Positions 23,001-36,000 of a stretch of 64,000 nucleotides of DNA are shown here, one piece after another (positions within the stretch are counted from its first letter, which is position 1; every line of letters begins with the position of its first letter). The stretch comes from Salminus brasiliensis (lineage: Eukaryota; Chordata; Actinopteri; Characiformes; Bryconidae): the NCBI RefSeq assembly GCF_030463535.1, contig NC_132891.1, positions 11,439,449 to 11,503,448 of the forward strand, in the 5' to 3' direction. Below the pieces are notes generated by a model that did no database searches, was not told the DNA's origin, and saw only the letters and a program-made list of their open reading frames with translations. The translations under genes were made by a program, and so were the position numbers.

Positions 23001-25824
23001 CAATAGTTATGTCTAAAGAGAGTTTTGGCCTTAAATATACTATTTCACATCAAACAGCTTCAAATGATGTAGTTTACCGAACGATTAAATTATGCTGAGG
23101 GGTTCTCAAAATCCTATTAAAGGGTTTAAGTTAGTCAAAGTGTTGGCAGTCATACCGCAGTCTGCTAAGTCTTCTTAAATCTTTAGCTGCTTAGAAGGAA
23201 GTTATGAAGCCAAATGCTACATCAGCACCTCTTCCCTACTTCAACCTTGATATCTAAAACAAAAAGAAAATGGCTTGTACCTTTCCTGGCATTTTTCTCA
23301 TCACCTTTCTGGATGAGCATGTAGCGGGGGCTCTCGGGGAAGAAGGGCAGGAGGAGCAGCTCCAGTAGAGCAGGAATGCCAGTAAGACCCACCATGATGG
23401 GCCAGCCTGCAGAGAGGCAGCACAGCACAATAGCTCCATTAATAGACATGCTTATACACACTTAACATTAGACAAGAATAGGCCAGACATTTTTGTAACT
23501 GTTACACCTGAGTCAGTCATGTGAACAATACAATTAGGTGAAATCGCAAACAATGCCATTCAATCACAATACAAATACCTGACACAAGATGACTGGGATA
23601 GTGTGTCTGGTGTGGATTTACACAATGGTGTGGTAGATCTGGGTAATGAAATTAAGTAAAATTTGTCTTACAAAATGTCTTGCATTATATGTATCTGCTT
23701 ATGCTTGTGTGCACTTTTAAAAATAAAGGTGTCAGGATTCTTTCAGCAATGCCATAAAATGTGTGAGTGTAAGAAAATGTTTAAAGACGTTTAAAGAACT
23801 TGCAAATGTAGTTCCAAAAGGGGTTCTCAGAGGGTTCTTGAGTAAAGCCAGTTGCTCAATATTGAATACAGACAACTCAATGTGAAATAATAGTTATTTA
23901 AATAGTTATTTGCCATTTTGTTAACCCACACCCAACACACTCTGTCTGAGATACTCAGTAATGCAAGCATTGGCTGAAATCGTACCAGCACTATCTTATT
24001 GCATTCATTCTTCAACTCATTGTCTGGCGCCTTACCCTCGGCATTGCCCAGAATGTTCCGGATCCCAAACACCTGAGCTGTGAGGATGCCTACAGTGATG
24101 AAGAGCTGAGGCACAATTCCAATGGCTCCTCTCAGATTCTTAGGAGCCAGCTCTCCCAAATACATCGGCACCACGTTAGACGAAAGACCTGGAATCAGAA
24201 TCAGATTAGTAGAAGAGTATGTTCTATGTGTATACATCAATAAACATTACAATAACATAGAAAAAAGAAACACAAAAGGTTAATAAACAGGTTCTATATA
24301 GTAATGAGAAGGGTTCTTTACACATAACAACAGGGAAGCAATTTTAGATTACAAATTACAGCAATCACAAACCCACTCATCAGTACTCTCCCCCATTACA
24401 TAGAATGCTTCCCATCATTGGGAGGATGAGGACCAGCCACTGCCTCATGCCAAACTGCTACCAGGCAACCAACGTGCTTGGAGGAAAAGTGACAGGTCCC
24501 CAGCTCCACCACACCAGCTAACAGATGTCTGTGCCAACATCGCTTAATTGTGATAAGGGGAGAAAGCACCATCTACCCACACAGAGAGAGCCAGGCCAGT
24601 TGTGCTCTCTCTGGCTCTGGCTACTGATTGCAGGCAGCATCACTTGGGAATCTAACCATTCTTGGATCATATTGACAGCGCCTTAGTCTGCTGGACCACT
24701 TGGAGTCTCTAAAGAACCCTTTTTTAAAAATGAGTAATAAAGTGCTGCAGTTAATTACACAATAACACTTGTCGGCAAATGTGAATGAGTGAAGATCTAC
24801 TAACCAGCACAGATGCCTATTATGAAGCGAGCAACGATAATGATCTCGAATGAGTTCACCACCTCACTGATGCCCATCATTATAGCAGGGACAATAGAGA
24901 AGATATTGTTGAACAAGAGGGTGCCTCTCCTAGAAGCAGAAATAATATGTCATATGTCAAAGAAATTCATCAGGTAAAGAGGGGACACGTAAAAATAGAA
25001 TATGCCTATAGAGCAAAATGACCCATCTTTGACTGTCCTTGGTCTTTTCCGAGTTGGTTCCCAAGTAGTGCATTCCATGATACATGTGTTCAAAAGGACT
25101 CTGAATAAACAGTCTTTTCTTCTACTATAAGGTTTCCATTTCAGAGAAGTGTTATGATAGCAATAAAAGAAACTGCGAGATCCATTACCTTCCAAAGCTG
25201 TTTACCAGCGGAGCCACCATGAGAGAGCCAAAGAACCCACCCAGTGGGTACATGGACACGGTGAGGGACCACAGCAGAGTTTGAACACTGTCTGTAAGTG
25301 TGGAATTACGGCTCTCATACACACTGCCATAGAACCTCTGCATGTCCTGTAAATCAGATTGATATGGATTTGTTAACACTGGATTAGATACAAATACAAA
25401 AAATCGTGTTATTCATAAAGCAGTGCTGTGAGACAGTACCGGGGCTGGAGAGTTGACCACAGCCACGTTGTAGCCATACTGAAAAGATGAGCCAAACGCA
25501 GAAATCAGGGTAGCCAAGGCCAAGACCACGGTCAACCTCTGCAAGAAAAGCATGAGTTTACAAAAGGAAGCCCTTAAAACAAATTGTATAGCTCTGACCA
25601 ATCCAAACTGGTTTAGAGTGGACCAATGTCCAGTGCGTCATTCACCATGGATCTAAACAGTTTCTCAGACATAAATAAGTAAATCCTTTTTGGTCTAAAT
25701 ATGAGAAGCAAAAAAGATAAGCAAGAGAGTTATAAAGGATGAGTGGACCAAATATAATGACAAGCAACCAGAAACTCACCCCCTTCCTTTCCTCTTGTTT
25801 TCCCACAAAGATGTCTTTCTCCAT
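17089..25824 (-). CDS. slc2a5: Class II facilitative hexose (fructose) transporter, GLUT5-like (12 coding exons)
   Basis: Twelve-helix sugar transporter of the plasma membrane, probably passing fructose. Exons on the minus strand: 25824-25780, 25538-25440, 25346-25189, 24929-24805, 24188-24036, 23406-23281, 21126-20939, 19568-19458, 19332-19231, 18908-18833, 18598-18471, 17313-17089. They total 1536 nt and 511 aa, with phases continuous and all introns GT-AG. Family motifs: GRR at 100-102, PESPR at 217-221, GQQLSGVNA at 290-298, GPSPIP at about 393-398, PETK at 464-467, and an N-glycosylation site at N62 in the first outer loop. The tryptophan that follows PIP in glucose-type class I carriers is threonine here, and the residues before QQLSG are NMG rather than QLS. 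Both points favour class II. The closest remembered match is mammalian GLUT5 (about 501 aa); GLUT7 is the alternative, less likely. It is convergent with ca6. The donor after 18471 is a weak GTCAGA. Confidence 0.95.
17314..18470. other. slc2a5 last intron
   Basis: An intron between the exon ending in FPFME and the final exon. It holds AT-rich DNA with several TTCTAGAA/GAACGTT words at 17750-17900 and no named element. Confidence 0.55.
19926..20387. mobile_element. Non-autonomous inverted-repeat transposon, family B, complete
   Basis: The left end TACACTATATGGTCAAAAGT and the right end (reverse complement TACGCTATATGGACAAAAGT) make clear terminal repeats of about 30 bases over a 462-base unit, and both ends carry TA. 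The interior aligns with the copy at 1273-1727. It sits in the slc2a5 intron between the exons at 21126-20939 and 19568-19458. The TA ends suggest a Tc1/mariner-type transposase in trans. Confidence 0.85.
21284..21341 (+). mobile_element. SINE 3'-tail fragment
   Basis: GTCGCTCTGGATAAGAGCGTCAGC followed by TAAATGCCATAAATGTAAATG is the widely shared 3' tail of fish tRNA-derived SINEs. Only the tail is present. It lies in an slc2a5 intron. Confidence 0.75.
21342..23280. other. slc2a5 intron between exons 6 and 7
   Basis: AT-rich DNA containing a 17-base C homopolymer (22614-22630). No exon or identifiable element. Confidence 0.55.
22614..22630. repeat. Poly-C run
   Basis: Seventeen consecutive C residues in an slc2a5 intron. 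Confidence 0.9.
24390..24710 (-). mobile_element. SINE-like repeat (family D)
   Basis: Shares GAGAGAGCCAGGCCAGTTGTGCTCT-type words and a following GCATCACTTGGGAATCTAACC with the copy at 52270-52520. The latter words look like a degenerate B box read on the minus strand. It sits in the slc2a5 intron between 24805 and 24188. Confidence 0.5.
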
Positions 25825-27169
25825 GCTTTTACCTCTAAGCAGCAATCACTACTATGAACAGCTGGACAAAACAAGACAGGTTGTAGTTTTCTTGTGAATG
25901 CACTTTGGACATTGGAGTCAGGGCTTGGCATGCAGCAGCGCGGATTTGCCAAACAGTCGTTTATACAGGCATTGGTCATTCTGTGATAAAGTTAAAGCCA
26001 TGCACACACCAGGTGAGAAGGACGCACTTAATTATAGAACCGAACCAACCTTGAAGAGGCCATAAAGGCGATACGAGACTTATAAATTATATTACCAGTG
26101 CCAGAGATTATGTAATTAGGATTACAAAGTGATTCCATACACGCTACCATTGTTGGTGAACACACATGGGATAAATTTGTAAGATAAAGGCTCTTCATAC
26201 TACTGATAACTGCACTGTCTATTTGAAATGGCACAATAGACATCTTCGCCAAGAGTGACAGTGAGAGAGGGCCACGGCAACAGAAGCATGCTGGGTCCTT
26301 TTCTACTGACCATGGAATTTGACCAAAGAGGTCTTATGATCACTCGACAAGCACCATCACACATGAGATTGTTTGTCACCAGGCACGACTTAAGTGGAAA
26401 TTTTTATCACTAATGCTGAGACCAGTTTTACGTCAATAATGTTGGCAGATTACATTTTATTACAAATAAAATAAACAGGCTACAGAGGTTTTATTTAAAC
26501 AGTGCCGAGCTGACTGTCATTTATCAACATTTATGTATATGACTATCAGCTATCAACTGCCTCAAATGTCACACAGTTAACTCAATTGGACATATGAAAA
26601 CAATCTTTAATCTCATTAACCAAAGTCACATCTAAACAATAAAATAATTGCAATAAAAGCTGGAAAAAAATATTTGGAAAGCTATGTGTAAAAGCTACAG
26701 TGACTGACAGTAGTGTAGCCAAGCCAACCCTTACTACGGAACTATCCCCAGGCTAAGAGTCTGGTTTTCCCTCTTTTAAGCTTTTATTTTCTAGTAGAAG
26801 TTGGATTTTAGAATCTCTGTGAAATTACTGAGGTAAAGCTATGTTCAACTGGGAGTAACTGCTGTTCAAATACAGTAAATAATATGAAACTCCATTGCAA
26901 CCTCAATTGCGAATTAAGTTTATTAGCAAAATGTACAAACTTTCAGCTGTTTGTAATAAACCAATCAAATAGGAACAGTTTAAGCAGCTCAACACAACTA
27001 ACTAGTACTTTCTCCAAATTCAACACAAAATTACATTTAATTTTACAGTTAATGACGACTGCAGTCTCAGAATTATTCAACCCCCTCATGACTTTAGTAT
27101 TTAATCTTTAGTACATGATCTTCAGTATTTATAGAGCACTCATTTGCTGTTATGACCTGCTGCCAGAAT

Positions 27170-27180
<11 letters not shown>
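25825..27180. other. Upstream flank of slc2a5
   Basis: The 5' flank of the transporter gene. No TATA box or CpG-rich promoter was recognised, so the true first (non-coding) exon may lie further upstream. AT-rich otherwise. Confidence 0.5.
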
Positions 27181-27505
<325 letters not shown>

Positions 27506-27600
27506 TCATCTTTCACATTTTGGGATTCTGGAGTCATGAAACAAAATTGGAACTAATGTAATTCTATTAGTTTTTTTTTTTTTTTTGAACACTGGAACAC

Positions 27601-27954
27601 AGGATTTGATTGCATTCAGCGACAAGAGCTCAGGATGTTGGATGATTACCACCTCACCTCATCCCAAACTCCCAAACTAATCAAAAAGTACAGGATGGAG
27701 CACCATCCGTCATTCCAGAGAGCCCAGTTCCACTGTTGCACAGCTCCATGCTGGGGGCTTCATACACCTCTAGCTCTCGCCTGGCATTATGCACTGTGTC
27801 AACAGGTCATGTTTATCTGATCCAGAGAGTCCTATTATATTGGCAGTACTTCATTATGGGGACTAGACAAGCTGTGTGTGTGTTAAGTGAAACTTAACGT
27901 AGTTGAATGCGTTCATGAGAAGAGGTGTTCACAAACATTTAGACATATAATGTA
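27601..27954 (+). mobile_element. Family A inverted-repeat element, 5'-truncated
   Basis: It starts within the interior (GGATTTGATTGCATTCAG), carries the ATGTTGGATGATTACCACC and CATGCTGGGGGCTTC blocks, and ends with an intact right terminus GTTCACAAACATTTAGACAT then ATAATGTA. It abuts a poly-T run. Confidence 0.7.
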
Positions 27955-28783
27955 CGTATTACATAATGACAACAGAATATACTTAACAAAATGAGTTCTA
28001 TACAGAACCATAAGGGTTCTTCAACTTGTAACCATACACAGCATGAAAACAACCATTTAAGCTATCAGTTACTGTAATGGTTCTATATATAAGGGGGGTT
28101 CATTCCCAAACCCATTAAATAAACCTGATATATGTAAAATGTTCAAAGAAAATGTGCAAGGCCCATCAATGCATAGACAGACATAAAATTAACTTTGCAT
28201 TTACTAAAGACCCCTCAAGAACCTCGCAGTCTAAGAGTGTAGCTAAAAGAGGAGAGTGATAGAAGCAGAGACACAGTTTGAGGTTTGAGGTTTGAAAGGT
28301 GAACAGATGTTTACAGATGAGGTTTTATCTTTATTTGAGTTAATGTATCTTCTCTGACTCTGAGCGCAGGCTTTCTTCAAAAGGTGGCGAGAAACTGACA
28401 AACAGGCAGAGAAAAGAAAACACAGGAGAACATCCTTCAGAAGCTCGACCCGCCCGCAGCGCTTACGGTGTGTTTTTGATCCTTGGCTGTCTGGCCTTGT
28501 GCGTTTGATGTAGCAGGAGGACTGAGTGAGTTCTGTTTGTGTACAGCAATAGGGTAGAGTGAGGGTGTGTTAACTCCTGGGTGCTTGCAATGCTGCTGCT
28601 TTGTGTGTGTATGTCAGAAAAGGGGTTTGAATGTAGCCTGCAGCTACAGCTTGGCAGGAGGGAAAGTGCTCGATAATGCACATCTTTTCAGCTGGAGCTG
28701 CAGCTGGTATGTGCAGGCCTCTTTTTTAATAGAGGTAGGATATGACAAAAAAAGGTAAGATCATAATGCTTGAAGATTAAAGA
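27955..28783. other. Gene-free stretch with family C words
   Basis: Holds AGAACCATAAGGGTTCT and related short palindromes near 28000-28110, typical of family C, and no gene. Confidence 0.45.
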
Positions 28784-29118
28784 CACTATATGGACAAAAG
28801 TATTAGGACACCTGCTCATTCATTGTTTGCTCATTGTCCATATTTCGGAACATTGGCCTGAGGATTTGAATGCATTCAGCAACAAGAGCATTAGCGTGGT
28901 CAGGATGTTGGATGATCTACACCCCACCTCATCCCCAACCAATCATCCCATACATATTGGATGGAGCACCATCCATTATTCCAGAGAACACAGTTCTATT
29001 GCTCCACTGCTCAGTGCTGGGAGCTTTATACTCCTATAGCCCAGGGCTAGCATTAGGCATGGTGCCAATAGTTTAATGTTTATCTTCTACAGAAAGACCT
29101 ATTCTTTTGGCAATTAAT
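28784..29118 (+). mobile_element. Family A inverted-repeat element, 3'-truncated
   Basis: The left terminus CACTATATGGACAAAAGTAT is followed by GGACACCTGCTCATTCATTG and the family interior, ending within AGACCTATTCTTTTGGCAA. The right terminus is absent. Confidence 0.75.
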
Positions 29119-29390
29119 CATATTAATTGTCTGTTACAAACATATATAGCTTATAAAAAACATGAAGAATGTTTTTGACATGCTTTAAATGTTTAGGTGT
29201 AATAGGGCAGAACCAAAAATGTTATATCTGCACCAGTGTTAGCTTAGCTTATATATATATATTAGAGCTTATTAAATCTATATATGGTCCAAATTGAAGA
29301 TGAAGCACTAATAATAATTACTGGCATAAGGAACTTCCATCCAATAAGCTACTGGTTTCCATGTGTAGTTCATGCAGTTACTATATTCTC

Positions 29391-29690
29391 ACACAGATGT
29401 GTCAGCAAATGCTGGAACGATGGTGCTCCATCCAATACTTTTGGGATGAATTGAGAAGTTGGGGATGATGTGGAATGGTGCCCATCCAACATCCTGACCT
29501 CACTAATGCTCTTGTTGCTCAGTGCATTCAAATCACAGCACAACTCAAAACAATTCTCCACAATCTAGTAGAAAACCTTCCCTGGACAGTAGAGACAGTT
29601 ACTGCAACCAAATCAGGATAAACCCTTTTACTCTTTTTAAAGAAACAGTGAACGAGCAGGTGTCCCAACACTGTTGTTCATATACTGTAT
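29391..29690 (-). mobile_element. Family A inverted-repeat element, inverted copy
   Basis: Reverse-orientation copy: GATGGTGCTCCATCCAATAC, then CATCCAACATCCTGACCTCA, then AAACCTTCCCTGGACAGTAG, ending with GAGCAGGTGTCCCAACACTG and TTCATATACTGTA. Its distal interior is missing. Confidence 0.7.
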
Positions 29691-31846
29691 AATATACAGT
29701 ATATATTATACAATATACATTAACATACAATAATATAGCAGTAAATTTGAGGTCATTAATTACATTTACCTGTTCAATTGACTCAAGGTACTAAAAACCC
29801 AGCATGGTCACCAGCACACAAAAACACTGGAAGATTGCATTATTTGTTGGGTTTTGAACATAGATGTGGTGGTTATCCAGCGCCACACCAACACCAGACC
29901 AGCATACCATTCAAAAAGCATGCACCTCTTAACAGAATTTCCCAAAATGACAACCTCAAAAGTCTCAAAAGAAAAAAAGTATCTTACACTAATTAAAATC
30001 CATGTAAATGTTATGTGTCTTTGTTTTTTATACTAAGAAATAAACGTGAAATGGAAATGGGCTTTAACGAAGAAATAAAAAAATAATTATGAAATATTTA
30101 TCATGATGGAAAAACCAGTGTACATCGCACTGTGAATTGCCATATCCTTAAACCCCTATAAGCCAAATAAGCCAAAAAAAGTAAGGCATGTCTTTCCTAG
30201 AATTTAGACACTAAAGTGATACAAAAGCCTTGCCACTAATAATACCCTGCAAGAGCAATCAGAGCTCAGATGCCAGATGGAGCAAATAAGCAGTGCAAAT
30301 GCTTTCTCCTTTCACAGGGGAGGAGAGGAAACACTAAGGGCTGTTTGAAACTGGTTTGAGCTCTCTGTTGGACCCAGCTTGCCCCTCATCTTTGATCATG
30401 GTAACAAGTAGTTGGCAGCAGATGTAGGTCATGCACAGGGCACTTCCACTACCTGAGGGGGAGATACTAAAAGAAACCATTCTTGCCTTAACAGCTTGAG
30501 CTCATGTGTCCTAGAAAGCTGGCTGTAAAGTCAGAGCTTTCACAGCACTCTGGCCCCCCCTACAGGCTTCACACTGCCTCTCAGTTCAGCTAGAAAAGCT
30601 TTCCAGAGATGATTCACCACTGACACACTTTATTTGGTAGTTGTGTCTCATTAAATGGGCTATCTGGTAAATATAGCTAACAACTGGGTGACTGCCTTTT
30701 TTATGATATTAAGACCTCTGTTATATGGTATACTGGCAATGTTGGTAATCATGACAAATACTTAGTATAAGTGTTTCTTTAGTGCTCTAAATGCCACAAT
30801 CTCCAGAGCATGTTGCCGAAACTCACTTTTGGACATTTTTAGCTTAATGCTTTGAGTGACCCATATAAAAACCACACACTCGTGACTGTTATGTTTTTGA
30901 TATCTTTCACAAAAATTTATATTAGGTGGTAACTGGTTTTATAAAACACTGATACAGTTAGACACCTTTTAACTTTAGACTAGACAGGTGGGACAGTATA
31001 GGCCTCTAGGAAATGCTGAACAAGTTACAGAAGTATCACTATTGAGAAGATTAGCAGTTCAGATCAGCACAGTGATAAATGATCAGTCTACCCAAGCTTT
31101 AGCTCAGGAACACTTAAATAAATGACTAAATCAGCTCAGTGATTTATCAGTCTACTCAGGCTTTAGCAGAGCTCAGCAACACTGAGATAAATACCGGATC
31201 ACTCTGATGTTATTAAACTCATGGTTTAGCAGAAATGTCAGTGTTTGTAAAGATGTTTGTTGAGTTTTTTTAGAGTCTGTATAACGACTGTGCACTACTT
31301 GTAAATAGTTTCGACCTACTATGTGATTGACTGAGAGACGTTTTAGAAATGCAAATATTGCGCGACAACGGCAATCTGGCCCAGTAGTGTCACTCCGCCA
31401 CATTCACACATATCACCAGTCATAGCAAAGCAGCAACGTTCATCAAATAAATTTTTATGTTTTAAAACATTTGTTTCGACTTATATTTGGAAGATTAATC
31501 CGCTAATGTAACGATATTACACAACTATGGCTCACGGACAACTCACTACGGACAATAATGCAAATATTTCTTTTTAACTCACATATACACTCACATACAG
31601 ACAAATATGTACATATGTATACATACATATATATATATACACACAGACACGCACTATTCCATCTGTATATATTTTTTTTGCTTCTTATATTTCTATATTT
31701 CCATATTTTCATATTTTATTTTTAACTTAAATTTAACTTAAATGTAACTTATTTTATTTATTTTATTTTTATTTTTTTGCACTTTTGCACTTCATTTCAT
31801 TAAGTTAAGGTTTAGTTTAAATTTAGATCTTATTGAATAACTTTGA
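29691..31846. other. Gene-free stretch
   Basis: AT-rich intergenic DNA with short TA and (ATAC)n-like patches (29695-29725, 31610-31650). Nothing else identified. Confidence 0.5.
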
Positions 31847-31939
31847 TGTGGGCAGACTGTCAAAAAAGCATTTCACTGCAAGTTATACTGTGTATTACTA
31901 TGTATGTGACAAATAAAATTTGATTTGATTTGATTTGAT
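31847..31939 (+). mobile_element. LINE/SINE 3' tail with (TTTGA)n end
   Basis: GCATTTCACTGCAAGTTATACTG, then ATGTATGTGACAAATAAAAT, then repeated TTTGA is the typical 3' terminus of fish L2-like retroelements. The 5' part is absent. Confidence 0.65.
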
Positions 31940-31969
31940 ATTGCCATTAATAATTAAAACGAAACGAAA

Positions 31970-33060
31970 GCCAGCGCTAAATGCTGGGGATTTACGCTGT
32001 TATTCGCACGGTGTCCCAAACCGCATATGCGTACACTACACACACAAACACCGTGGGTTTAATCAGGGCATTAGTCATCAGAAGTGTTGCTAGGTAGATA
32101 GGTAGGTGAGTAGGGTACACTGCGGGGTTTGAGACACGAAATCAGAAATCGGCCAATCAGAGAGAGCATGATCTGCTGCCCCGGTCAGGCCAAACCGGAA
32201 ACATAGTCTAGCCTCAAATAAAAGGAAGTTTATAATATTTAACATTTTAGCAGTGTGTGTGTGTGTGGATAAATACCATCTGTAATATAATGTTTTGGCC
32301 ATTGCTTGTAACCCTGCTGATTGGGGATTTATGAACGATTTCTCTACTATTTTGACTGATGTGATAGGAGCGGGGACACTGAGAGGATGGAGCTATTTAG
32401 AGAAACACACAATTATCTTTATCTTAAAATCTAACAAAAAATGCGAGAATGGTTAGGGTTTGTGCCACACCGTGAGATACTGGCCTGTAATTAGTGCCTG
32501 CGACTACAGTACACCAGCTCCAATATCAGCACAAACCTACGAGGGCATACTTAAATAATAAACACCACAGGCGGAGCTGGGACAGGGTGGCTTATGGGGC
32601 TAAAGCACCGGATGTTTTCTCGAAACCCCCGAATAAGTTTTAGATAATACAGTTTCATAGCGAATACCTTTGTGTCATATCCCCTTACTGTCTCTGACTG
32701 GACCGGCACAAGTCACTGGCCAAAGGTTCTGGGGAAATACCGCCATTTATGCAACTGTCGTTAGAAATAAGGACACCGGCCACTGGTTGTAATATATTCT
32801 CGTAACGCTCAACATGGCGTCTGTTTACAGACAAAGCAAATAGAGTACAACAATAAAGGCCCTTCAACTAAAAGAGCCAATCAGCTTGCTGATTATGAAC
32901 AAAACCACGCCCTTCAACTAAAAGAGCCAATCAGCTTGCTGATTATGAACAAAACCACGCCCTTCAACTAAAAGAGCCAATCAGCTTGCTGATTATGAAC
33001 AAAACCCCGCCCTTCAACTAAAAGAGCCAGTCAGCTTCATCAACATCTGCATCAACCGGT
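31970..33060. promoter_or_regulatory. Promoter-like patch with CCAAT motifs and YY1-like site
   Basis: A region richer in CG than its flanks, between slc2a5 and gpr157. It has CCAAT in GGCCAATCAG (32153-32157), an AACATGGCGT sequence resembling a YY1 promoter site (32811-32820), and the 50-base CCAAT-bearing tandem array that follows. It could be the distal promoter of slc2a5 (7 kb downstream on the minus strand), of an unannotated non-coding RNA, or a transposon remnant. No coding exon was found. Confidence 0.4.
32861..33040. repeat. 50-bp tandem repeat, about 3.6 units, each with a CCAAT motif
   Basis: The word CCTTCAACTAAAAGAGCCA begins at 32861, 32911, 32961 and 33011, giving an exact period of 50. 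The first three units carry CCAATCAG (CCAAT at 32877, 32927 and 32977). The fourth has CCAGTCAG and breaks off after about 30 bases. Each junction has ACCACGCCC or ACCCCGCCC, a GC-box-like word. Units 1-3 are nearly identical, so the array is young or homogenised. Confidence 0.95.
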
Positions 33061-36000
33061 GAACAGCAGAAAGATGTAGTTTGGGGTGTGTCCACAGTGG
33101 TAGTGGGTGTGCAGTAGATGCTGCATTGGGGCTTATGAGAGGTGTCTCTGTCATCGCGGCCTATCAGTGTAATTCTGACTCACTAAAACAGGAGAAAATG
33201 CCATACTTTTGTGCTGCTTTAGATGTTATAGAAAAAGAAATGTAAAACTAAGAAACAGAAAATAGCATTTAAGCAAACTTGGATAACACTGTATTAACAT
33301 TATGCAACATTAAAATGGCTAAATATTGTAGCCTAATTGTAAACCACCATTGTGTTTATACATTTCTATTAACCTGGTTTATATAAAGTGTAGCACAAGT
33401 GTAGCAGTGTTTACGAGGTGAGTGCACATGAACACCATCACAAACTCATGTTTACAAGTGGGAAACTTGGATTTGTCTATGAGCCCTGATTCTCAGAGTT
33501 AGGGACACGTCAACAAATAACTTTTGATAACTATTTTAAATTGTTTATCTGTTGGTTATTTAATTCTCATACTTTATGCTTTGTTTTGTTTGCAGTACTT
33601 GTAAATATACTTGCTCTCTGTTGTCAACAGAAAAACAGAAGTAAAAAAAACAAAACTGCTGAGGTGCACTTTAAGGCAGCGTAAGCCCCGGCTATTAAAA
33701 ATGTCTGGCTCCGTCCCTGACTCTTGCTGGTAAAAGACTGTACTTTTGAAAGACTGTAAGTGTTTACTTTTTCCCTTCATATGTAAGAAGTAACTGTTTT
33801 CTGAGTACTATCTTTGTAAGGAATTCATCCTGGACTAAATACAGATTCATTTCTATAATCTGAATACGTATACCCAATAATGTTTTTTCTATCACATCTC
33901 AACTGTGGTTGTAAAAATGTATATTTAATGCTATTTCCATTAGCTGAATGCAACTGGGAACATTTTGCATTACTGCTTATGCTCCATGAAAATAATGCAG
34001 CAGATGTAGTACAATAAATTAAAATAGATTCAAATGACCCAAAAAGAGAGATTTGTTTCTCCCCTTGCACATTGACCAGTAGCCTTGAAGGCCTGGAACT
34101 GCCCTCTCCTCCAGGGCACATTCATCCTAAGATTGAACATCCTGCAAACAAACACTTTCTTAATTAATGCATCTATTGATCAGTAATTCACTCTCCTTCT
34201 CACAAAAGATCACCAAAGCTCACCATCCTCTTTCCAAAGGAGATATATGACCTCCGCTTTTTATATGCAGAAGAATCTGAAGAGCTATTGGGTGGTGTAA
34301 TAGAATAATTACTCAATGTCAGAAGGTGCAGAGGAGGGGGGAAAAACCATTTTGGGTTTCAAAGTAGTGCACAACGTGAGTGCTCCAGTTTAACTGCATT
34401 TACTGCATACTCACTAGCCCAGGCACTCACTATGGGTATGTCTCTGCAGTCCTAGCGTAAAGTTTGAGAAACTACATTTGTGTTGAAACTGTTAGAACAG
34501 TCTGAAAACTGCAATAGTAAAAGTACATTTAACAGTTGGAAAACAGGATGGAGTTTAAGGTGAAAGGTTGAGTGGCAACCTAAGTACAAGAAGGTCAGAA
34601 GGTTCAGTTTAAACCCACATTCTGACCATTAAAACCTGTGGGTAGGAATATGTGCATGTATCACAAGCAGAGATCTCACCAGTTTCAAATGTTCATGTTT
34701 AGACACTTCTTTTTGGCTATTTTCAGCTTCCTGTGGGCGGAATTTCAGGAAACATGACGTGGTCACCATGTGATCTGCAGTTTGACAGAGGTAAGAGTAG
34801 TGCTAAGTGGTCACCATTTTATCTTGATTTTTTTTTTTTTTTTTTTTTTTAGAAGGAAGCACAATACAGGAAAGTTATTTTGAACAGAGGTCATTTACAT
34901 ATAAAAGTTGAAGGCACAGTAACAAAAGCAGCAGCAGTAGAGATAAGATGGAAAACGGTCATGCAAATATGCAAGAAAAAAGTGAAATTTTGGCCTCGTA
35001 ATCAATTTGACAATGATTTCAAGCGTGGATCAACCAAGATTTCAAAGTGTTGCTTTCAGGCATTTTGCTTATGTGCTTGTGAATATTCGCAAACAAAAGT
35101 ATTAGAACACTCCGATTTGGTGAAACCTCCAATCGAGAAGCACAGTTTCCACTTTCACTTCCTTTTCCAAGCCTCATATTGCATGCTTCAGCGATTCCAC
35201 TCTTCTGCTGTTATGAGGGTTTAAAGAAGCATCTGCTGCAGCCGCATCAGAATCCAGCCTGCCGGTTTTAGTGATTCCAGCCTGGAGCTTGACTATAAAA
35301 GTCTTCTCAAATCCTGTTCTGAAACACATTTTAATGAATCAGTCATTCACACATTTCTGGAAGCAGTGTTCATTTCACCCTTCAAGGAGTGCTGCTCCAT
35401 GCCATCAGCCCAAGGAGCCGTCACTATCATTGCATAATCAACAATCTGCCGTCTGAACAAAGAACTTCTCTGCATTTCGCTCCTAGCTCCCCTGCTGCAG
35501 AGTTAATGAATTAAGTGGGCAGACTGCCAAACTCTTCTGTGAGGAGAAGAAAGAACAAGAATGGCGAAAGTGTGTCCATTTGATAAAGTCTTACCAGTGC
35601 CTGCAGAAGCTGCCAATGCACCAAGCAGACTGGTGCTGGAAACACAGCAAAGCAATCAGTCCAGCATTCTGAAGGACAAAGGAGGTCTTATTGTCACTTT
35701 CTTTCAGCATGACCTGGCTCCTGTTCCTCCAGCACATCACTGTAGATTGTCCTTCTGTTCTTACTGTCAAAATACCTACCGATGATAAAGGCTTTATTCC
35801 ATGAATAATTAGAAAACGTTCCTCTAAAGAGTTTTTGAGTGATTGCGCATGTAAACATTGTCTCTGAGTTCTAACCATCATTCAATATAATCAATACCAT
35901 CGAAATGATAACATTTATTAACACCTACAATATGCCTCATGTATAACTCATGGTTATGATTGATCCATTCAAGGACACATTCTGAGAATCTGTTCCAGCC

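Noticed and set aside
32861-33040. CRISPR-like array
   Set aside because: The 50-base units are contiguous tandem repeats with no unique spacers, in a vertebrate genome.
34880-35224. A 114-aa plus-strand frame
   Set aside because: No recognisable domain, no start context or splice support; composition is that of ordinary intergenic DNA.
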